Below are positions 53,701-62,915 of a stretch of DNA of 64,000 bases, in pieces (within the stretch, counting starts at the first letter, position 1; each line of letters starts with the position of its first letter). Origin of the DNA: Aureimonas sp. SA4125 (GTDB taxonomy: Bacteria; Pseudomonadota; Alphaproteobacteria; Rhizobiales; Rhizobiaceae); assembly GCF_019973775.1 (NCBI RefSeq), contig NZ_AP025032.1:1240001-1304000 (forward strand), in the 5' to 3' direction. The notes below the pieces were generated by a model. It had not been told where the DNA came from and did no database searches. It saw only the letters and a list, made by a program, of their open reading frames with translations. Made by a program: the position numbers and the translations under genes.

Positions 53701-54405
53701 TGAGGGCGCTGGCCAGCCACTACGGCATCAACCAGAAGACTGTCGCGAAGTAGAAGAAGCGGACGTCGACCGCCGACCGCAAGACAGGCCCGGCCGAGCC
53801 GAGATCCACGGTGCTGTCGATCGATGAGGAGGCCGTCATTGTTGCCTTCCGGCGTCATACGCTGCTGCCGCTCGATGATTGCCTCTACGCGCTCCAGCCG
53901 ACGATCCCGCATCTGACGCGCTCGTCATTGCAACGCTGTCTCCAGCGTCATGAGATCTCGCGACTGCCCGAGGTCGACGGCGACAAGCCGATCAAGAATA
54001 AGTTCAAGAGCTATCCGATCGGCTATTTTCACATCGACATTGCCGAGGTGCAAACCGTCGAGGGCAAGCTTTGTCTCTTTGTAGCGATTGACCGAACCTC
54101 CAAGTTCGCCTTCGTCGAGCTTCATCCAAAAGCCACCAAAATGGTCGCAGCCCAGTTCCTGCGCGATCTGATCGCGGCGATGCCCTATGCCATCCATACG
54201 GTGCTCACCGATAACGGCATTCAGTTCACCAACCGGGCCTGTGACCGATATGCCTTCCATCACATCTTTGATCGCGTCTGCGATGAAAACGGCATCGAGC
54301 ATCGCTTGACCAAGGTGAAGCATCCTTGGACCAACGGGCAGGTCGAACGGATGAACCGGACGATCAAGGACGCGACCGTCAAGCGCTTCCACTACGACGA
54401 TCATT
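53697..54405 (+). pseudogene. IS481-type transposase remnant with in-frame TAG
   Basis: Frame from 53697: SLRALASHYGINQKTVAK, then TAG at 53751-53753 where Trp (TGG) is expected (KTVAKW), then KKRTSTADRKTGPAEPRSTVLSIDEEAVIVAFRRHTLLPLDDC... through the DDE core (HIDIAEVQTVEGKLCLFVAIDRTSKFAF; LTDNGIQFT; HPWTNGQVERMNRTIKDATVKRFHYDDH). The C-terminal part is lost after YDDH, where unrelated sequence begins. A frame starting at 53811 remains open to 54521, but lacks the HTH and the tail. Related to the gene split by IS256 copy 2, but not identical. Confidence 0.85.
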
Positions 54406-54604
54406 CACAGCAAAACAGCCGGGAGCGAACTTACGATTGGATAAAAATTCGGGGCAACGTCACGGGATACGCCACTCCGTCCAGTCCCGTCGAAGCATTT
54501 GCCTGTAGGGTCTCCTCTTGAGTAGAAACCACTGCTCGGCGAGCGGCGCCGTCGGCGCATCGGCGGCCAGCCGTTCAAAACGGAGCGAACTGAAGGTCGG
54601 ATAA

Positions 54605-55513
54605 TTGAACACCACATTCCTCGAGACCTTCTGGTGGGTTGCCAAGCTGAGCAGTTTCTCTGGTGCTGCCGAGCAACTCAATACGACGCAGGCATCGGTA
54701 TCCAATCGTATTGCGACGCTGGAGCGGGATCTCGGGGTTCGCCTCTTTGACCGTGAGCTGCGGTCCGTCCGCCTCACTCCTGACGGACGTCGGGCCGTCG
54801 AGCAGGCCGGGGAGATCGTACGGCTGACGGCAGAGTTCCGTGAGTCGATCAGCAGCCGGGAATCGCTGAAGGGGACCGTGCGGATCGGGTCGTCGGACAC
54901 GATCGCCTATTCCTGGCTGCCGGAGCTGATACGGCGGATGCAGGCTCGCTATCCAAGTGTCGGCCTCGATCTCAATATAGATACGAGCTTGAATATTGCG
55001 CAGCAGATTCAGGAAGGCCGCGTCGATCTTGGCATCATCATGGGTCCCGTCAATGCCCCGGATATTCGGTGCACCGAACTCTGCACCTACACCTCGTGCT
55101 GGGCTGCGTCGACGGCCCTGGATCTCGGCGGGGGGCGAATCGAGCTGGCGGACCTCGGCGCCTATCCCCTGCTGACCTTTTCGACCGGCTCGCAGCCACA
55201 CCGCGCTCTCCTCAAATTACTCTCCGAAGCCGGGCTGGAGGAGTTCCGGATCTACAACTCCAATTCTCTCGCGATCATGACCCGCCTTGTGGAGGCTGGG
55301 GTCGGAATCGGGGCACTGCCGCTTGTGCTGGTGCAGGATCTCGTGAAAGCAGGCGGGGTTCGGATCCTTGAGATCGACCCGGCCGTTCCGTCGCTGACGT
55401 TCCACGTGGTGCATCAGGACCGCGGCGACAACATGCTGGCGCGGGTGGTCACCGACATGGCCCTGGAGATCGTCGCAGAAACGGTTTCCAGCGGCGCCGA
55501 AGGATATGCCTAA
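54605..55513 (+). CDS. LysR-family transcriptional regulator
   Basis: 302 residues from TTG 54605. HTH: FLETFWWVAKLSSFSGAAEQLNTTQASVSNRIATLERDLGVRLFDRELRSVRLTPDGRRAVEQA, the standard LysR pattern. Effector domain from about 90 (GTVRIGSSDTIAYSWLPELIRRMQARYPSVGLDLNID...). It is encoded on the same strand as the following catabolic operon (123-bp gap with a palindrome at 55536-55550), and probably controls it. The start region directly follows IS debris (54405-54600), so the boundary of the mobile zone lies here. Confidence 0.9.
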   Translation: MNTTFLETFWWVAKLSSFSGAAEQLNTTQASVSNRIATLERDLGVRLFDRELRSVRLTPDGRRAVEQAGEIVRLTAEFRESISSRESLKGTVRIGSSDTIAYSWLPELIRRMQARYPSVGLDLNIDTSLNIAQQIQEGRVDLGIIMGPVNAPDIRCTELCTYTSCWAASTALDLGGGRIELADLGAYPLLTFSTGSQPHRALLKLLSEAGLEEFRIYNSNSLAIMTRLVEAGVGIGALPLVLVQDLVKAGGVRILEIDPAVPSLTFHVVHQDRGDNMLARVVTDMALEIVAETVSSGAEGYA

Positions 55514-55535
55514 AATATATGCTGCACTGCACTAT

Positions 55536-55550
55536 GCTTAATCCATAAGC
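55536..55550. promoter_or_regulatory. LysR-type palindrome before the amidase operon
   Basis: GCTTA-ATCCA-TAAGC, a 5-bp inverted repeat around a 5-base centre, includes a T-N11-A core (T55535 and A55547), the general LysR box. It lies 86-101 bp upstream of the amidase start, the usual distance for LysR activators. Confidence 0.5.
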
Positions 55551-55636
55551 TTTTCTTGTCGACTTCCATAGAATTTTCTCGTTTGCTGTCTCACGCTGTC
55601 CGCGCTTCTATAGGTGGATAGCGAAGGAGCGCAGTA

Positions 55637-56440
55637 ATGAAAGTTTCACTGATACAGATGAACTCGCAGGGTGATCTCGCGGGAAACATCGAAACCGCAG
55701 TGTCTTTGGTGGAAAAAGCCGTCGCCGCCGATTCCCCCAGCCTTGTCGTACTTCCAGAATACTTTGCCTATCTCGGAGAGGGTGCGAAAAATATGCACGG
55801 CAGCGGGGAGGTTTTCCCGGGTGGCCCGATCTACACGGCTCTCGCGGATCTCGCTCGGCGTCTGGAAATCACCTTGCACGCCGGCTCCATCGTCGAGCGG
55901 GAAGGCAATCAGCACTACAACACGACGCTCGTGTTCGGACCCGACGGCGCCGAGATCGCACGCTATCGCAAGATGCACCTTTTCGACGTGGATACGCCAA
56001 ACGGCATCAGCTACCGCGAGTCCGACTCGGTCGGCCGCGGCGAGCAAGTCGTGACCTACAAGGTCGGCGACATCACCGTCGGTTGCGCGATCTGCTACGA
56101 CATCCGCTTTCCAGAACTCTTCCGCGCCCTGCGCGACCGGGGCGCGGACGTCATCGTCCTGCCCGCCGCGTTCACCTTGATGACCGGCAAGGACCACTGG
56201 GAGACGCTTGCCCGTGCCAGGGCGATCGAGACCCAAACCTATTTCCTCGCAGTCGGGCAGACCGGGACGCATGCCGACGGCCGCAAGGCCTGCTGGGGCC
56301 ACTCGATGGTGATCGACCCCTGGGGGCATGTCGTGGCGCAGTGCTCGGACGGCGTCGGCACTACCAGCGCGGCACTGAACTTCGACTACACCGCCACCGT
56401 GCGAGCCAACGTGCCCGTCGCCGACCATCACGTCCTCTGA
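55637..56440 (+). CDS. nitrilase-superfamily carbon-nitrogen hydrolase
   Basis: 267 residues. Catalytic triad: E41 in VVLPEYFAYLGEG, K112 in YRKMHLFDVDTP, C153 in CAICYDIRFPE. The CYDIRFPE and HLFD motifs place it in the omega-amidase/deaminated-glutathione/beta-alanine-synthase-like branches rather than true nitrilases. ATG 55637 follows GAAGGAGCGCAG. The end reads TVRANVPVADHHVL, like other short amidases of this group. It hydrolyses an amide or carbamoyl bond in the cytoplasm. It stands next to an importer and an RraA-like gene, so the substrate is likely taken up by that importer (inference). Confidence 0.9.
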   Translation: MKVSLIQMNSQGDLAGNIETAVSLVEKAVAADSPSLVVLPEYFAYLGEGAKNMHGSGEVFPGGPIYTALADLARRLEITLHAGSIVEREGNQHYNTTLVFGPDGAEIARYRKMHLFDVDTPNGISYRESDSVGRGEQVVTYKVGDITVGCAICYDIRFPELFRALRDRGADVIVLPAAFTLMTGKDHWETLARARAIETQTYFLAVGQTGTHADGRKACWGHSMVIDPWGHVVAQCSDGVGTTSAALNFDYTATVRANVPVADHHVL

Positions 56441-56457
56441 CAGGAACGGCCTTCTCA

Positions 56458-57123
56458 ATGTTCAACGTTCAACCTATGTCGACGCAGATCGATGCCGAGC
56501 TCGTGGAGCTCCTGGAGCGTGTCGAGGTCGCAACGATCGGCCACGTCCTTCACTCGGGCTTTGTCGATCCGACGATCCGCGCCGTCCTGCCTGAAAAGCG
56601 CGTGGCGGGGACGGCGGTCACCCTGCGAATCCCCAACGCGGACTCGACCCTCCTCCATTACCTCACCAGCATGGTTCGCCCCGGCGACATCGTCCTGATT
56701 GAGCGGTGCGGCGATGTTCGCCATGCATGCTGGGGCGGCGTCATCACCCATGCGATGAAGATCGGCGGCGTGAAGGCCGGGGTCATCGACGGACCCGCCA
56801 CGGACTTCTCCGAGTTCGCGAAGGTCGATATGCCGATGTGGTGCCGTGGGCCGTCGCCGATCACCACCAAGATCCTCGGCTTGGAGGGCGCCCTGAACGT
56901 TCCGATCAGCGTCGGTGGGCAGACGGTGCATCCGGGCGACGCGGTTCTATGCGATGAGAGCGGCGTCGTCGTGCTCCGTCCCTCCGAAGCGCGGGCGATC
57001 GCCGAACGCGCGATCAAGATGCAGGAGGCCGAGATCGTGCTTCTCGGGCGCCTGCGGGCCGGCGAGAAACTGCCGGACATTTCCGGTGCGACCGCCCTCG
57101 TAGAGGCAAAGCTCGTCGCCTGA
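56458..57123 (+). CDS. RraA-like / HMG-aldolase-family protein
   Basis: 221 residues. Family pattern: LERVEVATIGHVLHSGFVDPTIRAVLPEKRVAGTAVTLRIPNAD, VRPGDIVLIERCGDVRHACWGGVITHAMKIGGVKAGVIDGPATDFSEFAKVDMPMWCRG and VHPGDAVLCDESGVVVLRP. In HMG/CHA-type aldolases the loop is D-G-x-x-R-D, where Arg binds pyruvate-type substrates and Asp binds the metal. Here it reads DGPATD: the Arg is replaced by Thr, the Asp remains. Loss of that Arg argues against normal aldolase chemistry. It is 17 bp after the amidase gene, in the same operon. ATG 56458 chosen; MSTQ at 56476 is the alternative. Confidence 0.82.
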   Translation: MFNVQPMSTQIDAELVELLERVEVATIGHVLHSGFVDPTIRAVLPEKRVAGTAVTLRIPNADSTLLHYLTSMVRPGDIVLIERCGDVRHACWGGVITHAMKIGGVKAGVIDGPATDFSEFAKVDMPMWCRGPSPITTKILGLEGALNVPISVGGQTVHPGDAVLCDESGVVVLRPSEARAIAERAIKMQEAEIVLLGRLRAGEKLPDISGATALVEAKLVA

Positions 57124-57193
57124 AGTGCTCTGCCAGGCTCGACCACGATCTGACGTTCCTTAGTCCAAAGCGGACCTTTCAAGGAGACTGCAA

Positions 57194-58234
57194 ATGAAGA
57201 TGCTCACCATCCTAGGGACCGCCTTGCTGACCGGCACAGTGGTCCAGCCGGCACTCGCCGAGGGCACGGTCACGATCGTCGCCTACAGCGGTCTCTTCCA
57301 GGAACGCTATACCAAGGCCGTGGTCGAGCCGTTCCTGGCGGCGCACCCGGACATCAAGGTCGAGTACTTCCCGCTTCAGGGTTCGGCCCAGATGCTTGGC
57401 ACACTCCGGGCGCAGAAGGCGGCGCCACAGGCCGATGTCACGATCATGGACATGTCGGTCGCCAAGACGGGAACGGACGAAGGCCTTTTCGACAAGATCG
57501 ACGAAAAGGTGTCCGGCCATGTCGCCGACCTCTATCCGAACGCGCGGTTCGAAAACGTCGCGGGCGTTGCGGTGACCTTCGACAATCTGGTGCTCCTGTC
57601 CAACACCGAGGCCGTACCGACCGCTCCTACAACCTGGAGTGTGCTCTCCGATCCGGCCTACGAGGGCAAGGTCGGCCTGCTCGGTGCCCCGGACCTGGTG
57701 GGCGTCGGCCTTACGGTCGTGCTCGACCATATGAACGGCGGTACGGACCCCATCGCGAATATCGAAAAAGGCATCGAGGCGATGAAAGCGATCGCGCCGA
57801 ACGTGCAGACCTGGGAGCCCAAGCCCGAGGTCTATCCTGCGATCGCGAACGGCCAGATCTCTTTGGGCGTCGGCTGGAACGCCCGTGGGCAGGTCAATGC
57901 GGAGACGTCGAACGGACGCCTCGCGGTGTCGCTGCCGCAGGAGGGAACCATCCTTCAGATCAACACGATCAACCTGGTCAAGAACAGGCCCGGCGGGGAC
58001 GCAGCGCACACCTTCGTCGACTATGCCCTGAGCCCCGAAGCCCAGAAGGCTTTCACCGAGGCCATGTACTACGCGCCCACGAACACCAAGGCCGTGATCG
58101 CGCCCGAAGCGATGGAGCGGACCGTGGCAAGTTCGATGGACAAGACGATCCCGCTCGACTGGGTCGCGCTCGCCTCGGTGCGCGACAAGATCACCAACGA
58201 GTGGAGGCGCAAGGTCATTCCGCTGAGCCGCTGA
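57194..58234 (+). CDS. spermidine/putrescine-type ABC substrate-binding protein
   Basis: 346 residues with a signal peptide (MKMLTILGTALLTGTVVQPALA) and the PotD/PotF-like opening GTVTIVAYSGLFQERYTKAVVEPFLAAHPDIKVEYFPLQGSAQMLGTLRAQKAAPQADVTIMDMS. The ligand-pocket acidic residues of polyamine proteins are not all obvious, so another small amine, amide or opine-like ligand is possible. AAGGAG precedes the ATG. It is followed by an inverted repeat before the ATPase gene. Confidence 0.9.
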   Translation: MKMLTILGTALLTGTVVQPALAEGTVTIVAYSGLFQERYTKAVVEPFLAAHPDIKVEYFPLQGSAQMLGTLRAQKAAPQADVTIMDMSVAKTGTDEGLFDKIDEKVSGHVADLYPNARFENVAGVAVTFDNLVLLSNTEAVPTAPTTWSVLSDPAYEGKVGLLGAPDLVGVGLTVVLDHMNGGTDPIANIEKGIEAMKAIAPNVQTWEPKPEVYPAIANGQISLGVGWNARGQVNAETSNGRLAVSLPQEGTILQINTINLVKNRPGGDAAHTFVDYALSPEAQKAFTEAMYYAPTNTKAVIAPEAMERTVASSMDKTIPLDWVALASVRDKITNEWRRKVIPLSR

Positions 58235-58241
58235 TCAACCA

Positions 58242-58293
58242 GCGCCCGGCAAGGCTTACGCCATAGCTGGACCCCAGAGGGGCGGCCGGGCGC
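58242..58293 (+). promoter_or_regulatory. stem-loop between binding protein and ATPase genes
   Basis: GCGCCCGGC (58242-58250) and GCCGGGCGC (58285-58293) are exact inverse copies 34 bases apart, starting 8 bp after the binding-protein stop. Such stems commonly cause partial termination or RNA protection, so that the binding protein is made in excess over the membrane parts. Confidence 0.5.
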
Positions 58294-58342
58294 AGGCCTG
58301 CCATCGGACGAACCACCCGGCGAACCGAGGAGGCCGAGAGCC

Positions 58343-59434
58343 ATGACGACGCAGACACCCAGCCGAACCGGTCACTTGAGCCTCAGGGGTCTGACCAAGC
58401 GATACGACAAGCTCGTGGCCGTCGACAACATCGACCTCGATGTGGCCAAGGGAGATCTGATCGCGTTTCTCGGCCCATCGGGCTGCGGCAAGTCTACGTC
58501 GCTACGCATGATCGCGGGCCTGACGCCCATCAGCTCAGGAACGATCTCCATCGGTGGGCGGGACGTGACCCACCTGCCAGCCTACCAGAGGGATATCGGG
58601 CTGGTGTTCCAGTCCTATGCCCTGTTTCCCCATATGACCGTCCTCAAGAACGTCATGTTCGGGCTGGAAATGCGGAAGATCTCGGCCGCCGAAGCCGAGC
58701 GACGCGCCCGGGAGGCGATCGCTCTGGTGCAACTGGAGGGCCGCGAGGACCGGCGTCCGAGCCAGCTTTCGGGCGGCCAGCAACAGCGTGTGGCCCTTGC
58801 CCGTGCCTTGGTGGTTCAGCCCTCGATCCTCCTGTTCGATGAACCACTGTCCAACCTCGACGCCAAGCTGCGCGACGAGATGCGGACCGAGATCCGAGAG
58901 ATCCAGAAACGCCTCGGCATCACCGCGATCTTTGTGACCCACGACCAGGTCGAGGCGCTGTCGATGTGCGACAAGGTCGCGGTGCTGAATGGCGGCCGTC
59001 TCGAGCAGCTCGGAACCCCGCACGATCTCTACGAGCGGCCGGCAACGCCCTTCGTCGCTTCCTTCGTTGGCCGCGCCACGCGGCTTCTCGGCCAGGCGTC
59101 GGGAGACCGGATCGATGTCGGCGATGTGACCCTGGCATCGCCGACCCGCCATTCCGGAGCGGTTGAAGTGATGGTCCGCCCCCATCGGATCGCCATGCTC
59201 CCCGAAGGCGGCGCGGATGCCACCCTCGGTTCCGAGCCCCGCAATCGACTTCCCGGCACGGTTCGGCGGGCTTCGTACTCGGGCGACGTCCTGCAATACG
59301 AAGTTGACGTGGCAGGGCAGAACTTCGTCGTCGAGCGCGCCACCACCAGTCATGACGCGCACCTTGCGGGCGGAACTGCCGTCGAACTGTCGTGGCGGGT
59401 GGCCGACACGCTCGTCTTTGAGGTGGCGCGATGA
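58343..59434 (+). CDS. spermidine/putrescine-type ABC importer ATPase (PotA type)
   Basis: 363 residues. Walker [11 protein letters not shown]-loop [14 protein letters not shown], signature [15 protein letters not shown], Walker [22 protein letters not shown]-loop [12 protein letters not shown]-terminal TOBE domain ([29 protein letters not shown]). The stop overlaps the first permease start by four bases. It energises import of the ligand bound by the 57194 protein. Confidence 0.93.
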   Translation: MTTQTPSRTGHLSLRGLTKRYDKLVAVDNIDLDVAKGDLIAFLGPSGCGKSTSLRMIAGLTPISSGTISIGGRDVTHLPAYQRDIGLVFQSYALFPHMTVLKNVMFGLEMRKISAAEAERRAREAIALVQLEGREDRRPSQLSGGQQQRVALARALVVQPSILLFDEPLSNLDAKLRDEMRTEIREIQKRLGITAIFVTHDQVEALSMCDKVAVLNGGRLEQLGTPHDLYERPATPFVASFVGRATRLLGQASGDRIDVGDVTLASPTRHSGAVEVMVRPHRIAMLPEGGADATLGSEPRNRLPGTVRRASYSGDVLQYEVDVAGQNFVVERATTSHDAHLAGGTAVELSWRVADTLVFEVAR

Positions 59435-60303
59435 GCGCCACCTCAGATCCCGACGCCGGATCGCGCCGCCGATCGGCCTATGGTCTGGCTTTCGCGCTCC
59501 TCGCGCCGATAGCGCTGGTGAACGGTTTCGCCTTCCTGGTCCCGATGCTCGATCTGCTGGTCCTGTCGTTCCGCGAGGCGCTGTCGGGCGGAGGACTCGG
59601 CGAGGCCTACACTTTCGCCAACTGGACATCGACTCTCACCGACGTCTTCTACCTCGAGCTGGTTTGGGAAAGCGTCTCGACCAGCTTCACCATCACCGTT
59701 CTCACTCTCCTCTGCTCCTATCCCATTGCGCTTTATCTCCACCGCTCGAGCGGTCGGTGGCGCACGGTGCTCCTGGTTCTCGTCATTTCCCCGCTTCTCA
59801 CCTCGGCGGTGGTGCGCACCTACGGCTGGATCGCGATCCTCGCCGAAGACGGGTTGATCAACAATGTGCTCGCCTCGGTGGGCATTGGCAGCTTGCGGCT
59901 GATGTTCAACAAGATCGGCGTCACGATCGGCCTGACCGAAATTCTGATGCCCTACATGATCCTCGCACTTATGGCTGGTTTCGGCCGGCTGGATCCCCGC
60001 GTGGAGGAGGCGGCCGAGACGCTTGGTGCCTCGCCGATCCGGGTGCTCTGGCGCGTCGTCATCCCCCTCACCATGCCCGGCATCGCGCTGGGGTGCCTGC
60101 TGTGCTTCGTGCTGGCAGTGTCCTCGTTCATCACGCCGAAGCTCCTGGGAGGCGGACGTGTCTTCTTGCTTGCCACCGAGATTTACGACCAGGCGATCGT
60201 GACCCTCAACTGGCCGCTGGCTGCCACGCTCTCGATGATCGTGCTGGCAATCTTCGGCACCGCGCTCGTCGTCTATTCCCGCCTTCTGCGGACGGCCGGT
60301 TGA
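59431..60303 (+). CDS. ABC importer permease 1 (PotB type)
   Basis: 290 residues, six helices, first with a cytoplasmic Arg-rich N-terminus (DPDAGSRRRSAYG). EAA coupling loop: VEEAAETLGASPIRVLWRVVIPLTMPGI. The VVRTYGWIAILAEDGLINN segment is typical of PotB relatives. ATG overlaps the ATPase stop. Confidence 0.92.
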   Translation: MSATSDPDAGSRRRSAYGLAFALLAPIALVNGFAFLVPMLDLLVLSFREALSGGGLGEAYTFANWTSTLTDVFYLELVWESVSTSFTITVLTLLCSYPIALYLHRSSGRWRTVLLVLVISPLLTSAVVRTYGWIAILAEDGLINNVLASVGIGSLRLMFNKIGVTIGLTEILMPYMILALMAGFGRLDPRVEEAAETLGASPIRVLWRVVIPLTMPGIALGCLLCFVLAVSSFITPKLLGGGRVFLLATEIYDQAIVTLNWPLAATLSMIVLAIFGTALVVYSRLLRTAG

Positions 60304-60316
60304 AAGGACTTTACCC

Positions 60317-61111
60317 ATGGAAGACCGCCCTGCCTCGCCTGCCTTGAAGGCGATCGCCTTCGCGATGTTCGCCTTCCTGCTGGCGCCGGTGATCCTCGTG
60401 GTGCCGATTTCCTTCTCGGCCGACAACTACATGAACTTTCCACCGTCCGGCTGGAGCCTGAAATGGTACGTCGCCTTCTTCGAGAACAGCCGGATGATCA
60501 CCGCGCTGGGCACGAGCACACTGCTGGCGGTCATCGTGACCTTGCTGGCGCTCCTCATCGCGCTCCCTGCGTCCTACGCCATCGTGCGACTGCGGATGCC
60601 GGGCTCGGAGACCCTGCTGGCGATCTTTACCGCGCCGCTTCTTCTGCCGACCATCGTCCTCGGCCTGGCGATCCTGATCCTTTTTGCCGCGAAGGGCATG
60701 CTCGGCACGTTCACCGGCCTTGTCATCGCCCATCTGGTGATCGTGCTGCCTTACGCGCTGCGCGTGCTGGTAACCTCGATCGCCGGTCTACCGATCATGG
60801 TGGAGGAGGCTGCCGCCTCCCTTGGTGCTTCGCCCTTCACCGTGTTCCGCCGCGTGACACTTCGGATGATGACGCCGGGAATCGTCGCGACCTGCGCATT
60901 GGCTTTCCTGGTCTCGTTCGACGAGGCGGTGATCTCGCTTTTCGTCACCGGCCCGCGAATCACAACGCTACCGGTCGCCATGTACCAGCATGTGGAGTCC
61001 AACGCCGACCCGTTGGTGGCATCGATCTCGGTGCTTTTGATCGTCCTGACCCTCGTCGTCGTTCTGGTCGTTGATCGTTCCGTCGGTCTCACCAAGGCGT
61101 TCGTGAAGTGA
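60317..61111 (+). CDS. ABC importer permease 2 (PotC type)
   Basis: 264 residues, six helices. PotC features: PISFSADNYMNFPPSGWSLKWYVAFFENSRMITALGTSTLLAVIVTLLALLIALPASYAIVRLRMPG and the EAA loop VEEAAASLGASPFTVFRRVTLRMMTPGI. Thirteen bp after permease 1; last gene of the operon. Heteromeric channel with PotB type. Confidence 0.92.
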   Translation: MEDRPASPALKAIAFAMFAFLLAPVILVVPISFSADNYMNFPPSGWSLKWYVAFFENSRMITALGTSTLLAVIVTLLALLIALPASYAIVRLRMPGSETLLAIFTAPLLLPTIVLGLAILILFAAKGMLGTFTGLVIAHLVIVLPYALRVLVTSIAGLPIMVEEAAASLGASPFTVFRRVTLRMMTPGIVATCALAFLVSFDEAVISLFVTGPRITTLPVAMYQHVESNADPLVASISVLLIVLTLVVVLVVDRSVGLTKAFVK

Positions 61112-61239
61112 GGGAGCGGCAGCGGCGGACAATCGGATGGGAGATATCCGAAACCGCGTTGAAGCGTTGGGGGTCGGTTTCGTAGAGCATCCGGGTCCGC
61201 TGATCGTCGAAACGCGCCGCGACTCGGTGCCAGCGTCTG

Positions 61240-61749
61240 CCTAAAGCATCTGGCGACGCTATCGTCTACGCAAAGCCGCCCTTCGCGGGGCCCGAGGCCG
61301 TTCTCGCCTACCTGTGGCGCTACACCCACCGCGTCGCCATCTCCTCACGCCGCAATGCCGGCTTCGACGGGGCCAGCGTCACCTTCCGCGTCAAAGACTA
61401 CCACCAGGACGGCGCCGCCCGCCATCGCACCCTGACGCTGGAGGCCGGCGAGTTCATCCACCGCTTCCTCCTCCACGTTCTGCCCCGCGGCTTCCACCGC
61501 ATCCGGCGGTACGGGTTCCTGATGGGACCTGACCGCAAGGCCGGCCTCGATCGCATCCGCATGCTGCTCTGCGCGCCCACCATGCCTCCCTCCGCCGCCG
61601 AGGAGACAGACATCTCCGAACCACCCGCCTACCGCCCGACCTGTCCATGCTGCGGCGGCACCATGAGCGTCATGGGCATCCTCCTGCGCTGGCGACAGCC
61701 GCGAGGACCGCCACCGCCACCAACCTCAAGCCGGGAGTGCTCGGCATGA
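61240..61749 (+). pseudogene. IS91-family transposase C-terminal remnant
   Basis: One frame runs from about 61240 to the stop at 61747-61749: IVYAKPPFAGPEAVLAYLWRYTHRVAISSRRNAGFDGASVTFRVKDY, then FIHRFLLHVLPRGFHRIRRYGFL and a zinc-finger-like CPCCGGTM. This is the Y2-type rolling-circle transposase of IS91, including the tyrosine region YLWRYTHRVAIS. The N-terminal half is missing, and a stop (61201-61203) lies upstream. IS91/ISCR elements can mobilise neighbouring DNA by one-ended events. Confidence 0.85.
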
Positions 61750-62325
61750 ACCGGCATGGTACGGCACCGCCATCGGCCGAAGACACGGCGCTTCGGGAGA
61801 TTATGACGCGCGTCCCAAGGGCGGGCGAGACGTCAGCCGGATTTCCCGCGTCGCTTCCTCACCCCTCACAGCGTCGCCGCCACTTCCAGAACGGCAAGAG
61901 CACGATCGCCATTCCAAATCGTCCGGCGGCAACCGCCTCTTGCCGATGCACCACCGTTAGACAAAAATCCTATAAACCACCGGCCGGCATCCCGCAGGTT
62001 CGTTCTTCGGTGACTTTCGTACGCCTCGCGGCGCCCGAAACTCTTCAGGTTCGCGGACGGCCAGCTATCCGCGAATGCGCCCAGTAACTGAACAAGCAGC
62101 GTTCGGCTCGATCGAGTTTTCCCCTTCACTGCCTTGGCAGAGATGTAACGTGGATTGTGAGGCAGCGAATCCCGCACTTGCCTATCCAACCGAAGAGACA
62201 ATCGTTCATAGACCCGCAAAACGATCAGTGGCACGAACTTGGCACGGGTTTACGCCTCGAGCAAAATGGCCGCCATTCAAGGCAAAACGCCAGCACCATT
62301 ATATTAGGAAATACAGAAAGTTAAA
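61750..62325. other. region between IS91 relic and tRNA-Met (576 bp)
   Basis: No supported gene. A 122-codon minus-strand frame (61866-62234) has no family features. The part after 62100 is less GC-rich than the surroundings, as is common beside integrated elements. No second copy of the tRNA 3' end was seen in this stretch. Confidence 0.45.
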
Positions 62326-62402
62326 TGGTAGCGGGAGAGGGACTTGAACCCCCGACACGCGGATTATGATTCCGCTGCTCTAACCAACTGAGCTACCCCG
62401 CC
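62326..62402 (-). tRNA. tRNA-Met (CAT), elongator type
   Basis: Cloverleaf on the minus strand: acceptor GGCGGGG (62396-62402) pairs with TCCCGCT, D-arm GCTC-AGTTGGTTA-GAGC, anticodon stem GCGGA/TCCGC with loop ATCATAA (anticodon CAT), T-arm GGGGG-TTCAAGT-CCCTC, discriminator A and encoded CCA (62326-62328). The paired 1-72 position (G-U) and non-initiator stem indicate elongator Met. tRNA-Ile(CAT) is a less likely alternative. Confidence 0.95.
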
Positions 62403-62915
62403 CCGTGACGACGAAAGAGTGCGTCGAAGCCCGGCGGATATAGAAGTCGGTGGCCGGGGCTGTCAAGCCGGTTGGGGAGGGATCGGCGCGGGGGAAGGCG
62501 GGATCAATCCCGGGCGTAAAAGCGCGCATGGGCATGCGAGGCTGCGCGGGGCAGGCGTCGCTGGTGCCCCGGCAGGTGTGGCCTGCAGGAGGGCGGCATG
62601 CAGGGCGGAACCGAAAAAGCCGTCGCGGACCGGCGGCGGAGGAAACGCGTTTTCTGGGGCCAGGCGGGGCGCGATGCTGTGGCCGGCGTGTGGTGCCGTG
62701 CTGTGGCCGGGGCGTCACGTTCGAGGAGAAGAATGCGATTGCGGCAGGCGGAACGCGGTTGCTGGCTTGCGAGGGACGGCATCGGTGGCAGAAGGTGATG
62801 CACTGCGCCGCGCCGGCGTCGTTCCCGACCGTCACGCGGCCGAGGATTGGCTTGCCCGACCCTTGTGGCAGGCCGAGAGATTCCCGCCGGCGCCGGGCCC
62901 GATTTGAGGATTGCC
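62403..62915. other. GC-rich intergenic region before the carboxypeptidase (513 bp)
   Basis: Long open frames through this region are GC artefacts without signals. The only initiation context is GAGGA at 62906-62910, serving the next gene. Promoter of the tRNA lies just above 62402. Confidence 0.45.

Noticed and set aside
57194..61111. Firm naming of the importer as a polyamine transporter
   Set aside because: The ATPase and permeases fit, but the ligand residues of the binding protein cannot be assigned and the linked amidase suggests another substrate.
62326..62402. tRNA 3' end as an attachment site with a second copy in the window
   Set aside because: No second copy of the T-arm/acceptor segment could be found by eye in the accessory zone; an island edge remains only an inference.
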